Of a stretch of DNA of 64,000 nt, positions 34,378-43,295 are shown in pieces. Each line of letters opens with the position of its first letter. Position 1 is the stretch's first letter. The DNA comes from Desulfomicrobium sp. UBA5193 (GTDB taxonomy: Bacteria; Desulfobacterota; Desulfovibrionia; Desulfovibrionales; Desulfomicrobiaceae), in the NCBI GenBank assembly GCA_002412965.1, contig DHWB01000003.1, positions 641,149-705,148 of the forward strand, in the 5' to 3' direction. The position numbers were made by a program, and so were the translations under genes. The notes under the pieces are model-generated. The model ran no database searches. It worked only from the letters and a program-made list of their open reading frames with translations, and was not told the DNA's origin.

Positions 34378-35946
34378 TCAGGGCTTACGTGTTTTGCCCC
34401 GACCGTCGTATTTTTTGGGATCGAGGTTGTACTTCTTGATCTTGTAATTGATGATCCGGTAGCTGGCGCGCAGCTCCCTGGCCACTTGCAGCATGTTGCC
34501 GCTGCATTTCTGCAGGGCCTCGACCAGAATCTCCTGCTCGAACTTGCCCACCGCCTCGCCAAAGGACAGCTGGTTGTCCGTGGCCGAGCTTTCCGCAGTC
34601 TGCAGGGTCGGAGGCAGGTGATAGGTGCGGATGGCCTCTTCGTTGCAGATGAGCGCGGCGCGCTCCATGCAATTGCGCAGTTCGCGCACGTTGCCCGGCC
34701 ATTGGTACTGGGTCAGGAGGTCGATGGCGGGCATGGAGATGCGTTTGATGTTTTTGGAGTATTCCTTGGCGAAGAATTCCAGGAAATATTCGGCCAGGGG
34801 CAGGATGTCTTCCCGACGTTCGCGCAGGGGCGGGATGAAGATGGGGAAGACATTGATGCGATAGTAGAGATCCTCGCGAAATTCGCCGGACTTGATCAGA
34901 TTTTCGAGCGGCTGATGGGTCGCGCAGATGATGCGGACGTCGACCTTGATGCTTTTTTCGCTGCCAAGGCGCTGGATTTCTCCTTCCTGCAAGGCGCGCA
35001 ACAGCTTGGACTGCGCCTCGGGACTGAGCTCTCCGATTTCATCCAGAAAAAGGGTGCCGCTGTGGGCCAGCTCGAAGCGGCCCTTCTTGGTGCCCACGGC
35101 GCCGGTGAAGGCTCCGCGTTCATGCCCGAACAGCTCGCTCTCCAGCAGCTCCGCGGGCAGCGCCGCGCAGTTGAGGCGGATGAGGGGCTTGGTGCGTCGG
35201 GAGCTGGCGTTGTGGATGGCCTCGGCCAGGAGCTCCTTGCCCGTGCCCGACTCGCCGCGCAACAGGACCGACGCCTTGCTGGACGCGACCTGCATGATTT
35301 GGCCCATGACAAAGGCCATGGCCTTGGAGGTGGCCACGATCTTGGCCTGGACCATGGCTTTTTCGCGGTCCAGGCTTTCCCCCAGAAAACCCATGGCAGC
35401 CCACAGCTCCTTCTGGGCCATGTTCTCCTGCAGATAGGCGGTCTGGCGGGCGATGACCGCGGCCAGCACCTCCAGAAAGGCGCTGTGCAACTTCAGCACA
35501 TCGTGCGGCTGGCAGGGGATGTCGGCGCTCAAGACCCCGAGCGCTTCCTGCACCCCTTCGGCATTGATCCGGCTTACTGGCACGCAAATGAAGGACAGCT
35601 CGGCCAGCTCTTTTTGCGAGCGGCCCATGGCCTTGTTCAGGAAGCGTTCGTCGCGCTCCATGGCATCGATGATTATGGGCTTTCCGCTGTCCAGAACCTG
35701 GCCCGTGACCCCCTGTCCCGGCGTGTAGGTGGCCTTGACGGGCCCCTTGTGTCCGTAGGTGAGGTCAAAGCGGATGGTGTTGCTCTTGGGGTCGAAGATC
35801 GCCAGGGCCATGCGCTTGTACTTCATGGCTTCAGCAGTCATGCCCAGCAGGGTGTCCAGGCTTGATTGCAGCGGGCTCAAGGGATCGAGATGCTGGACCG
35901 TGCTGTGCAGGGTGTGCAGATAGTGCAGGAACTCTTCCGTCGTCAT
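34378..35946 (-). CDS. Sigma-54-dependent activator with GAF domain (NifA/NorR type)
   Basis: This 522-residue enhancer-binding protein has an N-terminal GAF domain (about 25-180). The AAA+ domain has Walker A GESGTGKE, the sigma-54 contact loop HERGAFTGA, Walker B GTLFLDEIGEL and the arginine-finger region FREDLYYRINVF. The C-terminal Fis-type helix-turn-helix is NMLQVARELRASYRIINYKI. It activates promoters with -24/-12 elements. The ATG at 35944-35946 is used. A TTG five codons upstream (35961) is also possible, and neither has a strong ribosome site. It heads the regulator operon. Its targets are unknown. Confidence 0.9.
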   Translation of the reverse strand: MTTEEFLHYLHTLHSTVQHLDPLSPLQSSLDTLLGMTAEAMKYKRMALAIFDPKSNTIRFDLTYGHKGPVKATYTPGQGVTGQVLDSGKPIIIDAMERDERFLNKAMGRSQKELAELSFICVPVSRINAEGVQEALGVLSADIPCQPHDVLKLHSAFLEVLAAVIARQTAYLQENMAQKELWAAMGFLGESLDREKAMVQAKIVATSKAMAFVMGQIMQVASSKASVLLRGESGTGKELLAEAIHNASSRRTKPLIRLNCAALPAELLESELFGHERGAFTGAVGTKKGRFELAHSGTLFLDEIGELSPEAQSKLLRALQEGEIQRLGSEKSIKVDVRIICATHQPLENLIKSGEFREDLYYRINVFPIFIPPLRERREDILPLAEYFLEFFAKEYSKNIKRISMPAIDLLTQYQWPGNVRELRNCMERAALICNEEAIRTYHLPPTLQTAESSATDNQLSFGEAVGKFEQEILVEALQKCSGNMLQVARELRASYRIINYKIKKYNLDPKKYDGRGKTRKP

Positions 35947-35991
35947 GGGGGTGGTGTCCAAATCATTTCCGGGTGATGATGCGATCGGGGT

Positions 35992-36023
35992 CCGGCCGCC
36001 GACGAGCGGTGGCCGGGGTTTTT
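35992..36023 (+). terminator. Terminator-like hairpin with T-tract on the plus strand
   Basis: CCGGCCGCC (35992-36000) pairs with GGTGGCCGG (36008-36016), one G-T pair, followed by GG and five T. It points rightward between two leftward genes. It would only stop antisense transcription or may be fortuitous. Confidence 0.35.
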
Positions 36024-36073
36024 GTCAAGAAATGCACTTCGCGGCCGGGAGCTTCATGGTCGCGGATCGAGCC

Positions 36074-36721
36074 CTATGACTTGGGCTTGAGGGTGCCTAT
36101 CTTGTAGTCCAGAAAGGCTTCGTTGCCGCTCTCCTTGGATTTCAGAGCCTCGTATTCGGCCAGCGCCAGATCCGTCTGGCCGGCTTTTTCGGCAGCAAAG
36201 GCCAGGTTGGCGGAGATGGCGGGGGCAAACTCCTCGCTGGCGTCTTTTTTGAGACCGCTCAGAATTTCCACTGCCTTGGCGTACTCACCCTTGAGGATGA
36301 GGGCCTTGGCTTCACCCAGACCGGCGATGACGCGCATGCCCTCATTCTTGCTCACGGCCTGCCAGGCGCTGGCGGCCTTGTCGAAATTGCCTTCGTTCAT
36401 GAAGATCTGGGCAAGTTCAAGCTGGACGGCCGGGCGCAGCTCCTGAGGGCCGGACTGGGCGAACGCTTCGAGCTTTTCGGTCCGGGCGCTCTTGTCGGCC
36501 AGGATCATGATGCTCCCCAATTCGCTGACCGCTTTGGCGTGCTGCGCCTCCTGGTAGGAGGTGACGCCCGAATATATGGCGACCGCAGTGACAATGCCGC
36601 CGACGGCGATACCGATAGGCTTTATATTATCCAGAATTTTCTTCAGGAGCGGATGGATGTCGGTATCCATCTCCAGCTCGATGGTTTTCAAAATATCGGT
36701 CGGCTCTTTGCGTTCTTCCAT
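36074..36721 (-). CDS. YfgM-like membrane-anchored TPR protein
   Basis: The 215-residue protein has a short cytoplasmic N terminus, one membrane helix at about 34-53 (PIGIAVGGIVTAVAIYSGVT) and a periplasmic tetratricopeptide-repeat region (about 55-210). TPR-type segments include QLELAQIFMNEGNFDKAASA, LILKGEYAKAVEIL and AEKAGQTDLALAEYEAL. This matches the YfgM-type proteins that associate with SecYEG or with periplasmic folding. AAAGGAG precedes the ATG. It stands alone on this strand. Confidence 0.8.
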   Translation of the reverse strand: MEERKEPTDILKTIELEMDTDIHPLLKKILDNIKPIGIAVGGIVTAVAIYSGVTSYQEAQHAKAVSELGSIMILADKSARTEKLEAFAQSGPQELRPAVQLELAQIFMNEGNFDKAASAWQAVSKNEGMRVIAGLGEAKALILKGEYAKAVEILSGLKKDASEEFAPAISANLAFAAEKAGQTDLALAEYEALKSKESGNEAFLDYKIGTLKPKS

Positions 36722-36958
36722 GGAAAAGCTCCTTTGATTCGAATTGCCATTATTGTAAAAGCTCCGTCTGTTTATGCGTAAATTCCGAAAAGGTCAAAGA
36801 GAATGGTGAAGTAAGAAACTATAGGGTATTTAAGACTTTTTTCAGCTTTATCAGGGGCACTGACGAAGTATTCTTGCCTGACGAAAGCCATTGGTATAGT
36901 CCTTGATATAATATATTTTTGCCTATTGGTTTCTTTCAAACGCAGACAGGAGTGAGGG
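36722..36958. other. AT-rich divergent promoter region (yfgM-like / proA)
   Basis: The 237 bases are clearly more AT-rich than the surroundings, especially 36770-36930. Candidate -10 elements for proA are TATAGT and TATAAT between 36894 and 36912, with TTGCCT upstream at a short spacing. I cannot fix one promoter. No gene is seen here. Confidence 0.45.
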
Positions 36959-38218
36959 ATGAATCTGGAATCACAAATGCGCGAACTGGCCGCGTCGGCT
37001 CGGACCGCCGCACGTACACTGGCCACGGCCCCTGGGCTTGCGCGCGACAAGGCGCTCCTCGTGCTGGCCGACCTGCTTCACGAGTCGCGCCAGGAAATTT
37101 TCGCGGCCAACGCCCTTGATCTGGAAGCCGCCCGCGCAGGCGGACTGGATGAGGCCCGCATCGACCGTCTGCGCATCACGGACCAGGGCGTTTCGTCCAT
37201 GGCCGGAGCCTGCCGGCACGTGGCCGCCCTGTCCGACCCGGTCGGAGAAGTGGAGGGGATGATCAAGCGTCCCAACGGTCTGCTGGTCGGACGCATGCGC
37301 ATCCCGCTGGGCGTCATCGCCATCATCTACGAATCGCGTCCCAACGTGACCATCGACGCGGCCATCCTCTGCCTCAAGGCCGGCAACTGCGTCATTCTAC
37401 GCGGTGGATCCGAAGCCTATCATTCCAATCAGATCCTGGGTGGCCTGCTGCGCCGTGCCCTGGACGTGGCCGGTCTGCCCGAAGGCTGCGTGCAGATGGT
37501 GCCGACCAAGGACCGGGCCGCGGTCAAGCATCTGCTGGCGCTCGACGAATATATCGACGTGGTCATCCCGCGCGGCGGAGAGGGGCTGATCCGGGCCGTG
37601 GTCAAGGACGCGACCATGCCCGTGCTCAAGCATTACAAAGGCGTGTGCCACATCTACGTGCACAAGGATGCGGACCAGGATCAGGCCCTGAACATCATCG
37701 AGAACGCCAAGGTGCAGCGCCCTGGAGTGTGCAACGCCCTGGAATGCCTGCTGGTCCACGAAGACATCGCGGCCGTGTTCCTGCCCCGACTGGCGGCGTT
37801 CCTGGCGCCGCAGGGCGTGTCCTTTCGCGCCTGTCCGCGCTCGCTGCCGCTGCTGGGCGCCACGGCGGCACCGGCTGCGGCCGATGACTTCGGGCGCGAG
37901 TTTCTGGCCCTGACTCTGGCCGTGAAGGTCGTGTCGTCCCAGGAAGAGGCCGAAGGACATATCGCGATGTATGGCTCCGGCCATTCCGAGGCGATCTTGA
38001 CCCGCGCCCACGACCGGGCCATGCGCTTTCTGCGCACGGTGGACGCCTCCTGCGTGCTCATCAACGCCTCCACCCGCTTCAACGACGGGGGAGAGCTTGG
38101 CCTTGGGGCCGAGATCGGCATCAGCACGTCCAAGATCCACTCCTACGGCCCCATGGGCGTGAAGGAACTGACCAGCCTCAAGTACATTGTCTTCGGAGAA
38201 GGGCAGGTGCGTGTCTAG
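36959..38218 (+). CDS. proA: Gamma-glutamyl phosphate reductase
   Basis: ProA reduces glutamyl-5-phosphate to glutamate-5-semialdehyde with NADPH in proline synthesis. The 419-residue length is normal. Signatures include IPLGVIAIIYESRPNVTIDA, the nucleotide loop LRGGSEAYHSN and the catalytic cysteine in QRPGVCNALECLLVH. NASTRFNDGGELGLGAEIGIS lies near the C terminus. CAGGAG precedes the ATG. No proB is next to it. The stop overlaps the GTG of nadD by eight bases, a pairing common in this group. Confidence 0.96.
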   Translation: MNLESQMRELAASARTAARTLATAPGLARDKALLVLADLLHESRQEIFAANALDLEAARAGGLDEARIDRLRITDQGVSSMAGACRHVAALSDPVGEVEGMIKRPNGLLVGRMRIPLGVIAIIYESRPNVTIDAAILCLKAGNCVILRGGSEAYHSNQILGGLLRRALDVAGLPEGCVQMVPTKDRAAVKHLLALDEYIDVVIPRGGEGLIRAVVKDATMPVLKHYKGVCHIYVHKDADQDQALNIIENAKVQRPGVCNALECLLVHEDIAAVFLPRLAAFLAPQGVSFRACPRSLPLLGATAAPAAADDFGREFLALTLAVKVVSSQEEAEGHIAMYGSGHSEAILTRAHDRAMRFLRTVDASCVLINASTRFNDGGELGLGAEIGISTSKIHSYGPMGVKELTSLKYIVFGEGQVRV

Positions 38219-38885
38219 CCCCTTGTCGGGTTCGGTGGGGATTTTGGGGGGATCGTTCAACCCCGTGCACAACGGGCATCTGCGCTTGGCCATCGAGGCG
38301 CGGGAAGCCCTTGGCCTTGCGCGGGTGGACCTTTTGCCCGCCAAGGTTCCCCCGCACAAAAGCGGACGCGGCCTGCTCGATTTCGCCCTGCGCCTGGACC
38401 TTCTGCGGCAGGCCGTGGCCGGGGTCTCGGGCCTTGGGGTCTGCGATCTTGAAGGGGAGCTGCCTGGGCCGTCGTATTCCTATGTGACCATGAGCCGTCT
38501 GCGCGAGCTTTTCCCGGAGACGAACCACGTCTTTGTGCTCGGCAGCACGGACCTTTTGACCCTGCCGGAATGGCACCGGGGGCTTGAGCTGCCTTTGCTG
38601 ACGGACATCGCGGTGGTGGACCGGCTTGGCCTGGGGCCCTTGACGGTGGATCGCTTTTTGGACGCGCACTGGAGCTTGGAGGAAGAGGGGCCGGGGATGC
38701 GGCGCATTTTGGGCGGTTGCCGCGTGGCCTACGTGCCCATGTCCCGGCTGGACATCAGCGCGAGCATGGTCCGTGAAAAATTTTGCGGGGACAAGGACGT
38801 AAGCGGGCTCGTGCCCGAGGCGGTGCGGAAGCGGATGTGGGACGAACCCGATCTTTTCCGGGACTGCTGGAACATATCATCCTGA
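38211..38885 (+). CDS. nadD: Nicotinate-nucleotide adenylyltransferase
   Basis: NadD makes deamido-NAD from nicotinate mononucleotide and ATP. A GTG at 38211 is chosen as start because GGAGAAGG lies nearby upstream and it overlaps the proA stop (coupling). It gives 224 residues. The nucleotidyltransferase signature GGSFNPVHNGHL lies near the N terminus, and DISASMVREK is a variant of the ISSTxIR motif. A TTG at 38187 was rejected. The ATG of the next gene comes 10 bases after the stop. Confidence 0.93.
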   Translation: MSSPLSGSVGILGGSFNPVHNGHLRLAIEAREALGLARVDLLPAKVPPHKSGRGLLDFALRLDLLRQAVAGVSGLGVCDLEGELPGPSYSYVTMSRLRELFPETNHVFVLGSTDLLTLPEWHRGLELPLLTDIAVVDRLGLGPLTVDRFLDAHWSLEEEGPGMRRILGGCRVAYVPMSRLDISASMVREKFCGDKDVSGLVPEAVRKRMWDEPDLFRDCWNISS

Positions 38886-38895
38886 TGGAGGAACC

Positions 38896-39198
38896 ATGGT
38901 CGGACATATCGTGATGTGGAAGTTGAAGGAGACCGCCGAGGGTCGCAGCGCGGCGGAAAATGCCCAGACAATGAAGGAGATGCTCGGTGCCCTGCCCGGA
39001 CTCATCCCCGTAGTGCGCACGCTGGTCGTAAGCACGGACGTCTTCGCCTCTGCTCCGGAGACGGAGGTGGTGCTGTACACAGTCTTCGATTCACCCGAGG
39101 ATCTGCAAACGTATCAGGTCCACCCGGAGCACAAGAAGTGCGTGGCCTTCGTGTCGGCGGTGGCCGCTGAAAGGCGCGTTGTCGACTATCATTTCTAG
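38896..39198 (+). CDS. Dabb (stress-responsive A/B barrel) domain protein
   Basis: A 100-residue single-domain protein. MVGHIVMWKLKETAEG at the start and the closing VHPEHKKCVAFVSAVAAERRVVDY are typical of the Dabb family, small dimeric alpha-beta barrels whose roles vary. GGAGG precedes the ATG. It is the last gene of proA-nadD-dabb, ended by a terminator at 39230-39267. Confidence 0.9.
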   Translation: MVGHIVMWKLKETAEGRSAAENAQTMKEMLGALPGLIPVVRTLVVSTDVFASAPETEVVLYTVFDSPEDLQTYQVHPEHKKCVAFVSAVAAERRVVDYHF

Positions 39199-39229
39199 AA
39201 ACAGGGGGCGCTCCCTCTCAAGACTACGG

Positions 39230-39267
39230 ACCCTCGTCATTGATTGTGGCGGGGGTTTCTTTTTTTA
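39230..39267 (+). terminator. Terminator of the proA-nadD operon
   Basis: ACCCTCGTCA (39230-39239) pairs with TGGCGGGGGT (39247-39256), with G-T pairs, followed by a T-rich run to 39267. It lies 31 bases after the Dabb stop. Confidence 0.8.
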
Positions 39268-39327
39268 GGCGTTTTCTGCTTGGAAGATGGGTTTTCACCC
39301 GAGAGGAGGGCGCAGGTGGTTTGCATG

Positions 39328-39358
39328 AAAAAACCCTCGCCGTCTGACGAGGGTTTTT
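39328..39358 (-). terminator. Terminator of the 3D-domain gene
   Basis: AAAAAACCCTCG (39328-39339) and CGAGGGTTTTT (39348-39358) form a stem ended by a U-run on the minus strand. It lies 33 bases after the stop of the leftward gene and can also act on plus. Confidence 0.8.
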
Positions 39359-39391
39359 AAAGGGTGCGCAGAGTTGCGTGGAGTCCCTTTA

Positions 39392-39874
39392 TTAGCTGGC
39401 CAGCAGGGCCACCGTGACTTGCTTGACGCCAAATTGCTTGGCCTTTTCCGTGTCTGGAAAAAAGATGTCCATGCGCTTGGTGTAGCGTTTGCTCATCAGA
39501 TCCGCGATTTCAAAGACACCGTGTCCTTTCACGTAGACCTTCTTGCCAAAGACCCAGCCCTGGTCGAACAGATCCCTGCTGACGGCGATGATGCCGGGCC
39601 GGACCTTGACCATGCTGGCCGTTGTTTGCGGATTCGGGCCACACTCTTCCTCGGTGGGGCTGTAGGCCGTCAGTGTCACTTCCTTGATCTTGATATCCTT
39701 GAGTTCCGCCATCTGGCGGGTCAGTTGCTGCCGTTCCTCGTTCAACGTCTCGATGCGGGCGACATAATATTCGCGCGCGTCCAACCTGGCCCCGTTATGG
39801 GCTGTGAATCCGACCAGGGTGGTGATCATGACGAAGAAAAGCGAGGTTACGACAAAAGCGCCGTGACCATTCAT
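39392..39874 (-). CDS. 3D-domain protein with membrane anchor
   Basis: The 160-residue protein has an N-terminal membrane helix (about 7-26) and a short coiled coil (about 34-60, RIETLNEERQQLTRQMAEL). A 3D (three-aspartate) double-psi barrel domain follows, with TAYSPTEEECG, GIIAVSRDLFDQGWVFGKKV and IADLMSKRYTKRMDIFF. The 3D domain is related to MltA-type lytic transglycosylases, and its aspartates act on peptidoglycan. Here it would face the periplasm. GAGG lies upstream of the ATG. The reading frame is monocistronic with its own terminator. Confidence 0.87.
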   Translation of the reverse strand: MNGHGAFVVTSLFFVMITTLVGFTAHNGARLDAREYYVARIETLNEERQQLTRQMAELKDIKIKEVTLTAYSPTEEECGPNPQTTASMVKVRPGIIAVSRDLFDQGWVFGKKVYVKGHGVFEIADLMSKRYTKRMDIFFPDTEKAKQFGVKQVTVALLAS

Positions 39875-40105
39875 AGATGTACCTCATCGTGCTTGGGTGA
39901 TGCCGCCGGCGAGCGGGGAGAAGGGGGGAAACCGAGTGAAGAGTGACAGTGAATGCCGGCCGCATGGGCAAAAAAGAATTCATAACTGTACGCTCCTCTA
40001 CCCGACGGAGCACAATCATGCAACCCCTGCCGATCCGGAGCGGACGGCAGGGTGCATTTGAGGATTAAATGTTTATATTTCGGAATGATATGCAGGTTGC
40101 TCGGA

Positions 40106-40573
40106 CTACTTGGGCTCGAAACGCAGTGCCAGCGAATTGATGCAGTATCGCAGACCAGTCGGCTTCGGGCCGTCGGTAAAGACATGTCCCAGATGCCCGT
40201 CACAGACGCTGCACGTCACTTCAGTGCGGACCATGAACCACGACCTGTCCTCATGCTTCGTGATGTGCGTTTCATCCACGGGCTTGAAAAAGCTGGGCCA
40301 TCCCGTCCCGGAGTCGAACTTGGCGTCGGAATGGAACAGCGGCGTGTCGCACCCTGCGCAAACATAGGTCCCGATTTCATGGTTGTCGTGGTACTTTCCG
40401 CTGAACGCAGGCTCCGTGCCTTTTTCCCGGAGCACGTGATATTGTTCGGGGGTCAGGACTTCTCGCCACTGGGCGTCGGTTTTCTGAATTTTATCCATGG
40501 AATATCCTCCTGTGGGCAACGCAATGAACAGTGCCAGGAGCAAGAAGGCCGGCAATGCTTTGAATCGTATCAT
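40106..40573 (-). CDS. msrB: Exported peptide-methionine (R)-S-oxide reductase
   Basis: MsrB repairs methionine-R-sulfoxide. Residues 1-25 form a signal peptide (MIRFKALPAFLLLALFIALP), so this is a periplasmic or lipid-linked form rather than cytoplasmic. The domain has zinc ligands in CAGCD and CSVCDGHLGH, the family block GTGWPSFFKPVDETHI and the catalytic cysteine in RYCINSLAL. GGAGATGAG precedes the ATG. It is divergent from glgP across 120 bases. No MsrA or electron-donor gene is adjacent. An envelope location fits protection against periplasmic oxidants in an anaerobe. Confidence 0.94.
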   Translation of the reverse strand: MIRFKALPAFLLLALFIALPTGGYSMDKIQKTDAQWREVLTPEQYHVLREKGTEPAFSGKYHDNHEIGTYVCAGCDTPLFHSDAKFDSGTGWPSFFKPVDETHITKHEDRSWFMVRTEVTCSVCDGHLGHVFTDGPKPTGLRYCINSLALRFEPK

Positions 40574-40693
40574 GGCTCATCTCCTTTTGTCGGAAATTAA
40601 GGTCTGCTTGGAACCTGTAAAGGAGAAGGTTCCTGTCTGGAGTTTTTTGTGGTACATGAAAACTGAATCGCAAAAGAGGAAAGAGGAGGCATA

Positions 40694-43138
40694 ATGGCGG
40701 AAAGCAGTCAGATTGTTGAAGACCTCAAGGACGACATCCAGCGGCACGTGGCCCTGACTCTGGGCAGCGACCCGTTTCCACCGCGCAAGGAGCGCTATTA
40801 TCTGGGCCTGTGCTACAGCGTGCGGGACCGCCTGCTCAGCAGATGGCTGGAAACCCAGCGCTCGTATTACGACTCCATCACCAAGCGCGTGTATTACATG
40901 TCCCTGGAATTTTTGCCCGGCCGGTTCCTCATGAACTATATTCAGGCGTTGGGCATGGAGGACGAGTGCCGGGAAGCGGTGCGTGATTTCGGGCTGGATC
41001 TGGAAGAGCTGCTGGAGGAGGAATGGAATCCGGGCCTGGGCAACGGTGGTCTGGGGCGTCTGGCCTCGTGCTACATCGATTCCATGGCGACGTGCAAAAT
41101 TCCCGGCTACGGCTATGGAATCCTGTACGACTACGGCATCTTCTATCAGACCATCGTCAACGGCTACCAGCATGAGGGCGCCGACAACTGGCTGCGTCAG
41201 GATTCACCCTGGGTGCTGCGGCGCGGGCAGTTCATGTTCCGGATCAATTTTTTCGGGCGCAGCGAAGCCTACGAGGACAGCACCGGACATGAGCGTTTTC
41301 GCTGGGTGGACACCGAGTCGGTCATGGCCATGGCCTGCGACATCATGATTCCCGGCCACCAGAACGCCAACGTGACCAACATGCGCCTGTGGAAGGCCAT
41401 CTCCACCCGGGATTTCGAGCTGGAGCAGTTCAATCAGGGCGATTATATCGGCGCGGTCCAGTCCAAGGTCGAGAGCGAGAACATCTCCAAGGTCCTTTAC
41501 CCCAACGACCACAGCCCGCGCGGCAAGGAGTTGCGTCTGCGGCAGCAGTACTTTTTCGTGGCCGCCACGTTCCAGGACATTCTGCGCCGGTTCCGCAAAA
41601 ACAACTATTCCTCCTTCGACTGCTTTCCCGATCAGGTCTCGGTTCAGCTCAACGACACGCATCCGGCCATCAGCATCGCCGAGCTGATGCGCATCCTAGT
41701 CGACGACGAGGCGCTGACCTGGGAGCGCGCGTGGTCCATCTGCCAGAAGACGTTCTCCTATACCAACCACACCGTGCTGCCCGAAGCCCTGGAGACCTGG
41801 TCGGCGGAGCTCATCGGGCGCGTTCTGCCTCGGCATCTGCAGATCATCTTCGAAATCAACCGCCGTTTCCTGGATGAAGTGGCCACTCGCTATCCGGGCC
41901 GCATTGATCTGATCAGGTCTTTGTCGCTCATCGCCGAAGGCGACGAGAAACAGGTGCGCATGGCCCATCTGGCCATTGTCGGCAGCCATACGGTCAATGG
42001 CGTGGCCGAGCTGCACTCCCAGATTCTGAAGAACAGGCTTTTCAAGGATTTTAGTGCCCTGTATCCCGGCAAGTTCGCCAACGTGACCAACGGTATCACC
42101 CCGCGGCGCTGGCTTCTGCTGGCCAATCCGGCGCTGTCCGAGCTGATCGGTTCCGTCATCGGCGGGGACTGGGTCCGTGATCTGACTCAGCTCAAGGGCC
42201 TGGCCGCATATGCCGATGATCCGTCCTTTCAGCAGCGCTGGCAGGATGTGCGGCGGCGCAACAAGAAGCTGCTGGCGCGCTATGTGTTGCGCAAGCTGGG
42301 GGTGGGTATCAACCCCTCCACGCTTTTCGACATGCACATCAAGCGCATGCATGAATACAAGCGGCAGGTTTTGAATGTCCTGCACGTCATAACCCTCTAC
42401 AATCGAATCCGCTCGGAAAGCCTGGACCACCATGTCCCGCGCACTGTGTTTTTTGCCGGCAAGGCCGCGCCAGGCTATTTTCAGGCCAAGCTGATCATCA
42501 AGCTCATCAACTCCGTGGGCCAGGTCGTCAATGCCGATCCGGCTGTGAGCAGCGCCTTGCGTGTCGTCTTTTTGCCCAATTATTGCGTCTCGCAGGCGGA
42601 AAAGCTCATCCCGGCCGCGGACCTGTCCGAACAGATCTCCACGGCGGGCATGGAAGCTTCCGGCACCGGCAACATGAAATTCGCCCTCAACGGGGCGCTG
42701 ACCATAGGCACCCTTGACGGTGCGAACATTGAAATCCGGGAAGAGGTGGGCGAGGAGAACTTTTTCCTCTTCGGCCATACCGAGGAGGAAGTGGAGCGGC
42801 TGCGCGCCGGGGGATACGATCCCGTGCGGATCTACGAGAACTCGCTTGAACTCAAAAAAGCCCTGGACATGATCGCGACCGGATTCTTTTCACCGGAGGA
42901 GCCGGGGCTGTTCCGGCCCATCGTCGATTCGCTCCTGGCCCATGGCGACTACTATCTGGTCCTGGCCGACTACGAAAACTACGTGGCGACCCAGGCGCGT
43001 GTCTCCCGCGCCTACGAGGACAAGGCCTTGTGGACGCGAATGTCCATTTTGAACACAGCCAATATGGGCAAATTTTCCAGTGACCGGGCCATCATGGAGT
43101 ATGCCCGCAACATCTGGAACGTGACCCCTCTGCCGTAA
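40694..43138 (+). CDS. glgP: Glycogen phosphorylase
   Basis: GlgP releases glucose-1-phosphate from glycogen or other alpha-glucans. At 814 residues it has the normal length of the classical GT35 type. Motifs include YYMSLEFLPGRFLMNYI, EEEWNPGLGNGGLGRLASCY, QLNDTHPAISIAELMRILVD and the pyridoxal-phosphate region EASGTGNMKFALNGALTIGT. AGAGGAGG precedes the ATG. It is monocistronic, ended by the strong hairpin at 43178-43225. Its product could feed the UGPase at 29914-31362. Confidence 0.97.
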   Translation: MAESSQIVEDLKDDIQRHVALTLGSDPFPPRKERYYLGLCYSVRDRLLSRWLETQRSYYDSITKRVYYMSLEFLPGRFLMNYIQALGMEDECREAVRDFGLDLEELLEEEWNPGLGNGGLGRLASCYIDSMATCKIPGYGYGILYDYGIFYQTIVNGYQHEGADNWLRQDSPWVLRRGQFMFRINFFGRSEAYEDSTGHERFRWVDTESVMAMACDIMIPGHQNANVTNMRLWKAISTRDFELEQFNQGDYIGAVQSKVESENISKVLYPNDHSPRGKELRLRQQYFFVAATFQDILRRFRKNNYSSFDCFPDQVSVQLNDTHPAISIAELMRILVDDEALTWERAWSICQKTFSYTNHTVLPEALETWSAELIGRVLPRHLQIIFEINRRFLDEVATRYPGRIDLIRSLSLIAEGDEKQVRMAHLAIVGSHTVNGVAELHSQILKNRLFKDFSALYPGKFANVTNGITPRRWLLLANPALSELIGSVIGGDWVRDLTQLKGLAAYADDPSFQQRWQDVRRRNKKLLARYVLRKLGVGINPSTLFDMHIKRMHEYKRQVLNVLHVITLYNRIRSESLDHHVPRTVFFAGKAAPGYFQAKLIIKLINSVGQVVNADPAVSSALRVVFLPNYCVSQAEKLIPAADLSEQISTAGMEASGTGNMKFALNGALTIGTLDGANIEIREEVGEENFFLFGHTEEEVERLRAGGYDPVRIYENSLELKKALDMIATGFFSPEEPGLFRPIVDSLLAHGDYYLVLADYENYVATQARVSRAYEDKALWTRMSILNTANMGKFSSDRAIMEYARNIWNVTPLP

Positions 43139-43177
43139 CAGGCTGCCCCAAAACGGCGATCTGCTTCGTCACTGGGG

Positions 43178-43225
43178 AAAATCCAGACCCTCATGTATGT
43201 TTGAATACGTGAGGGTCTGGATTTT
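43178..43225. terminator. Strong bidirectional terminator after glgP
   Basis: A perfect 16-base stem (AAAATCCAGACCCTCA at 43178-43193, its complement at 43210-43225) ends in four A and four T. The loop adds a further GTAT/ATAC pairing. It serves glgP and the converging HDOD gene. Confidence 0.88.
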
Positions 43226-43295
43226 CTTTGTTCCTCGCAGTTCACCATTTTTGAACAGCCTGGAATTTCGTAATTTTTCAACAATCAGACAAGCT

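Noticed and set aside
34006..35865. 619-codon plus-strand frame opposite the sigma-54 activator
   Set aside because: The minus strand shows intact AAA+ motifs including GAFTGA; this frame has none.
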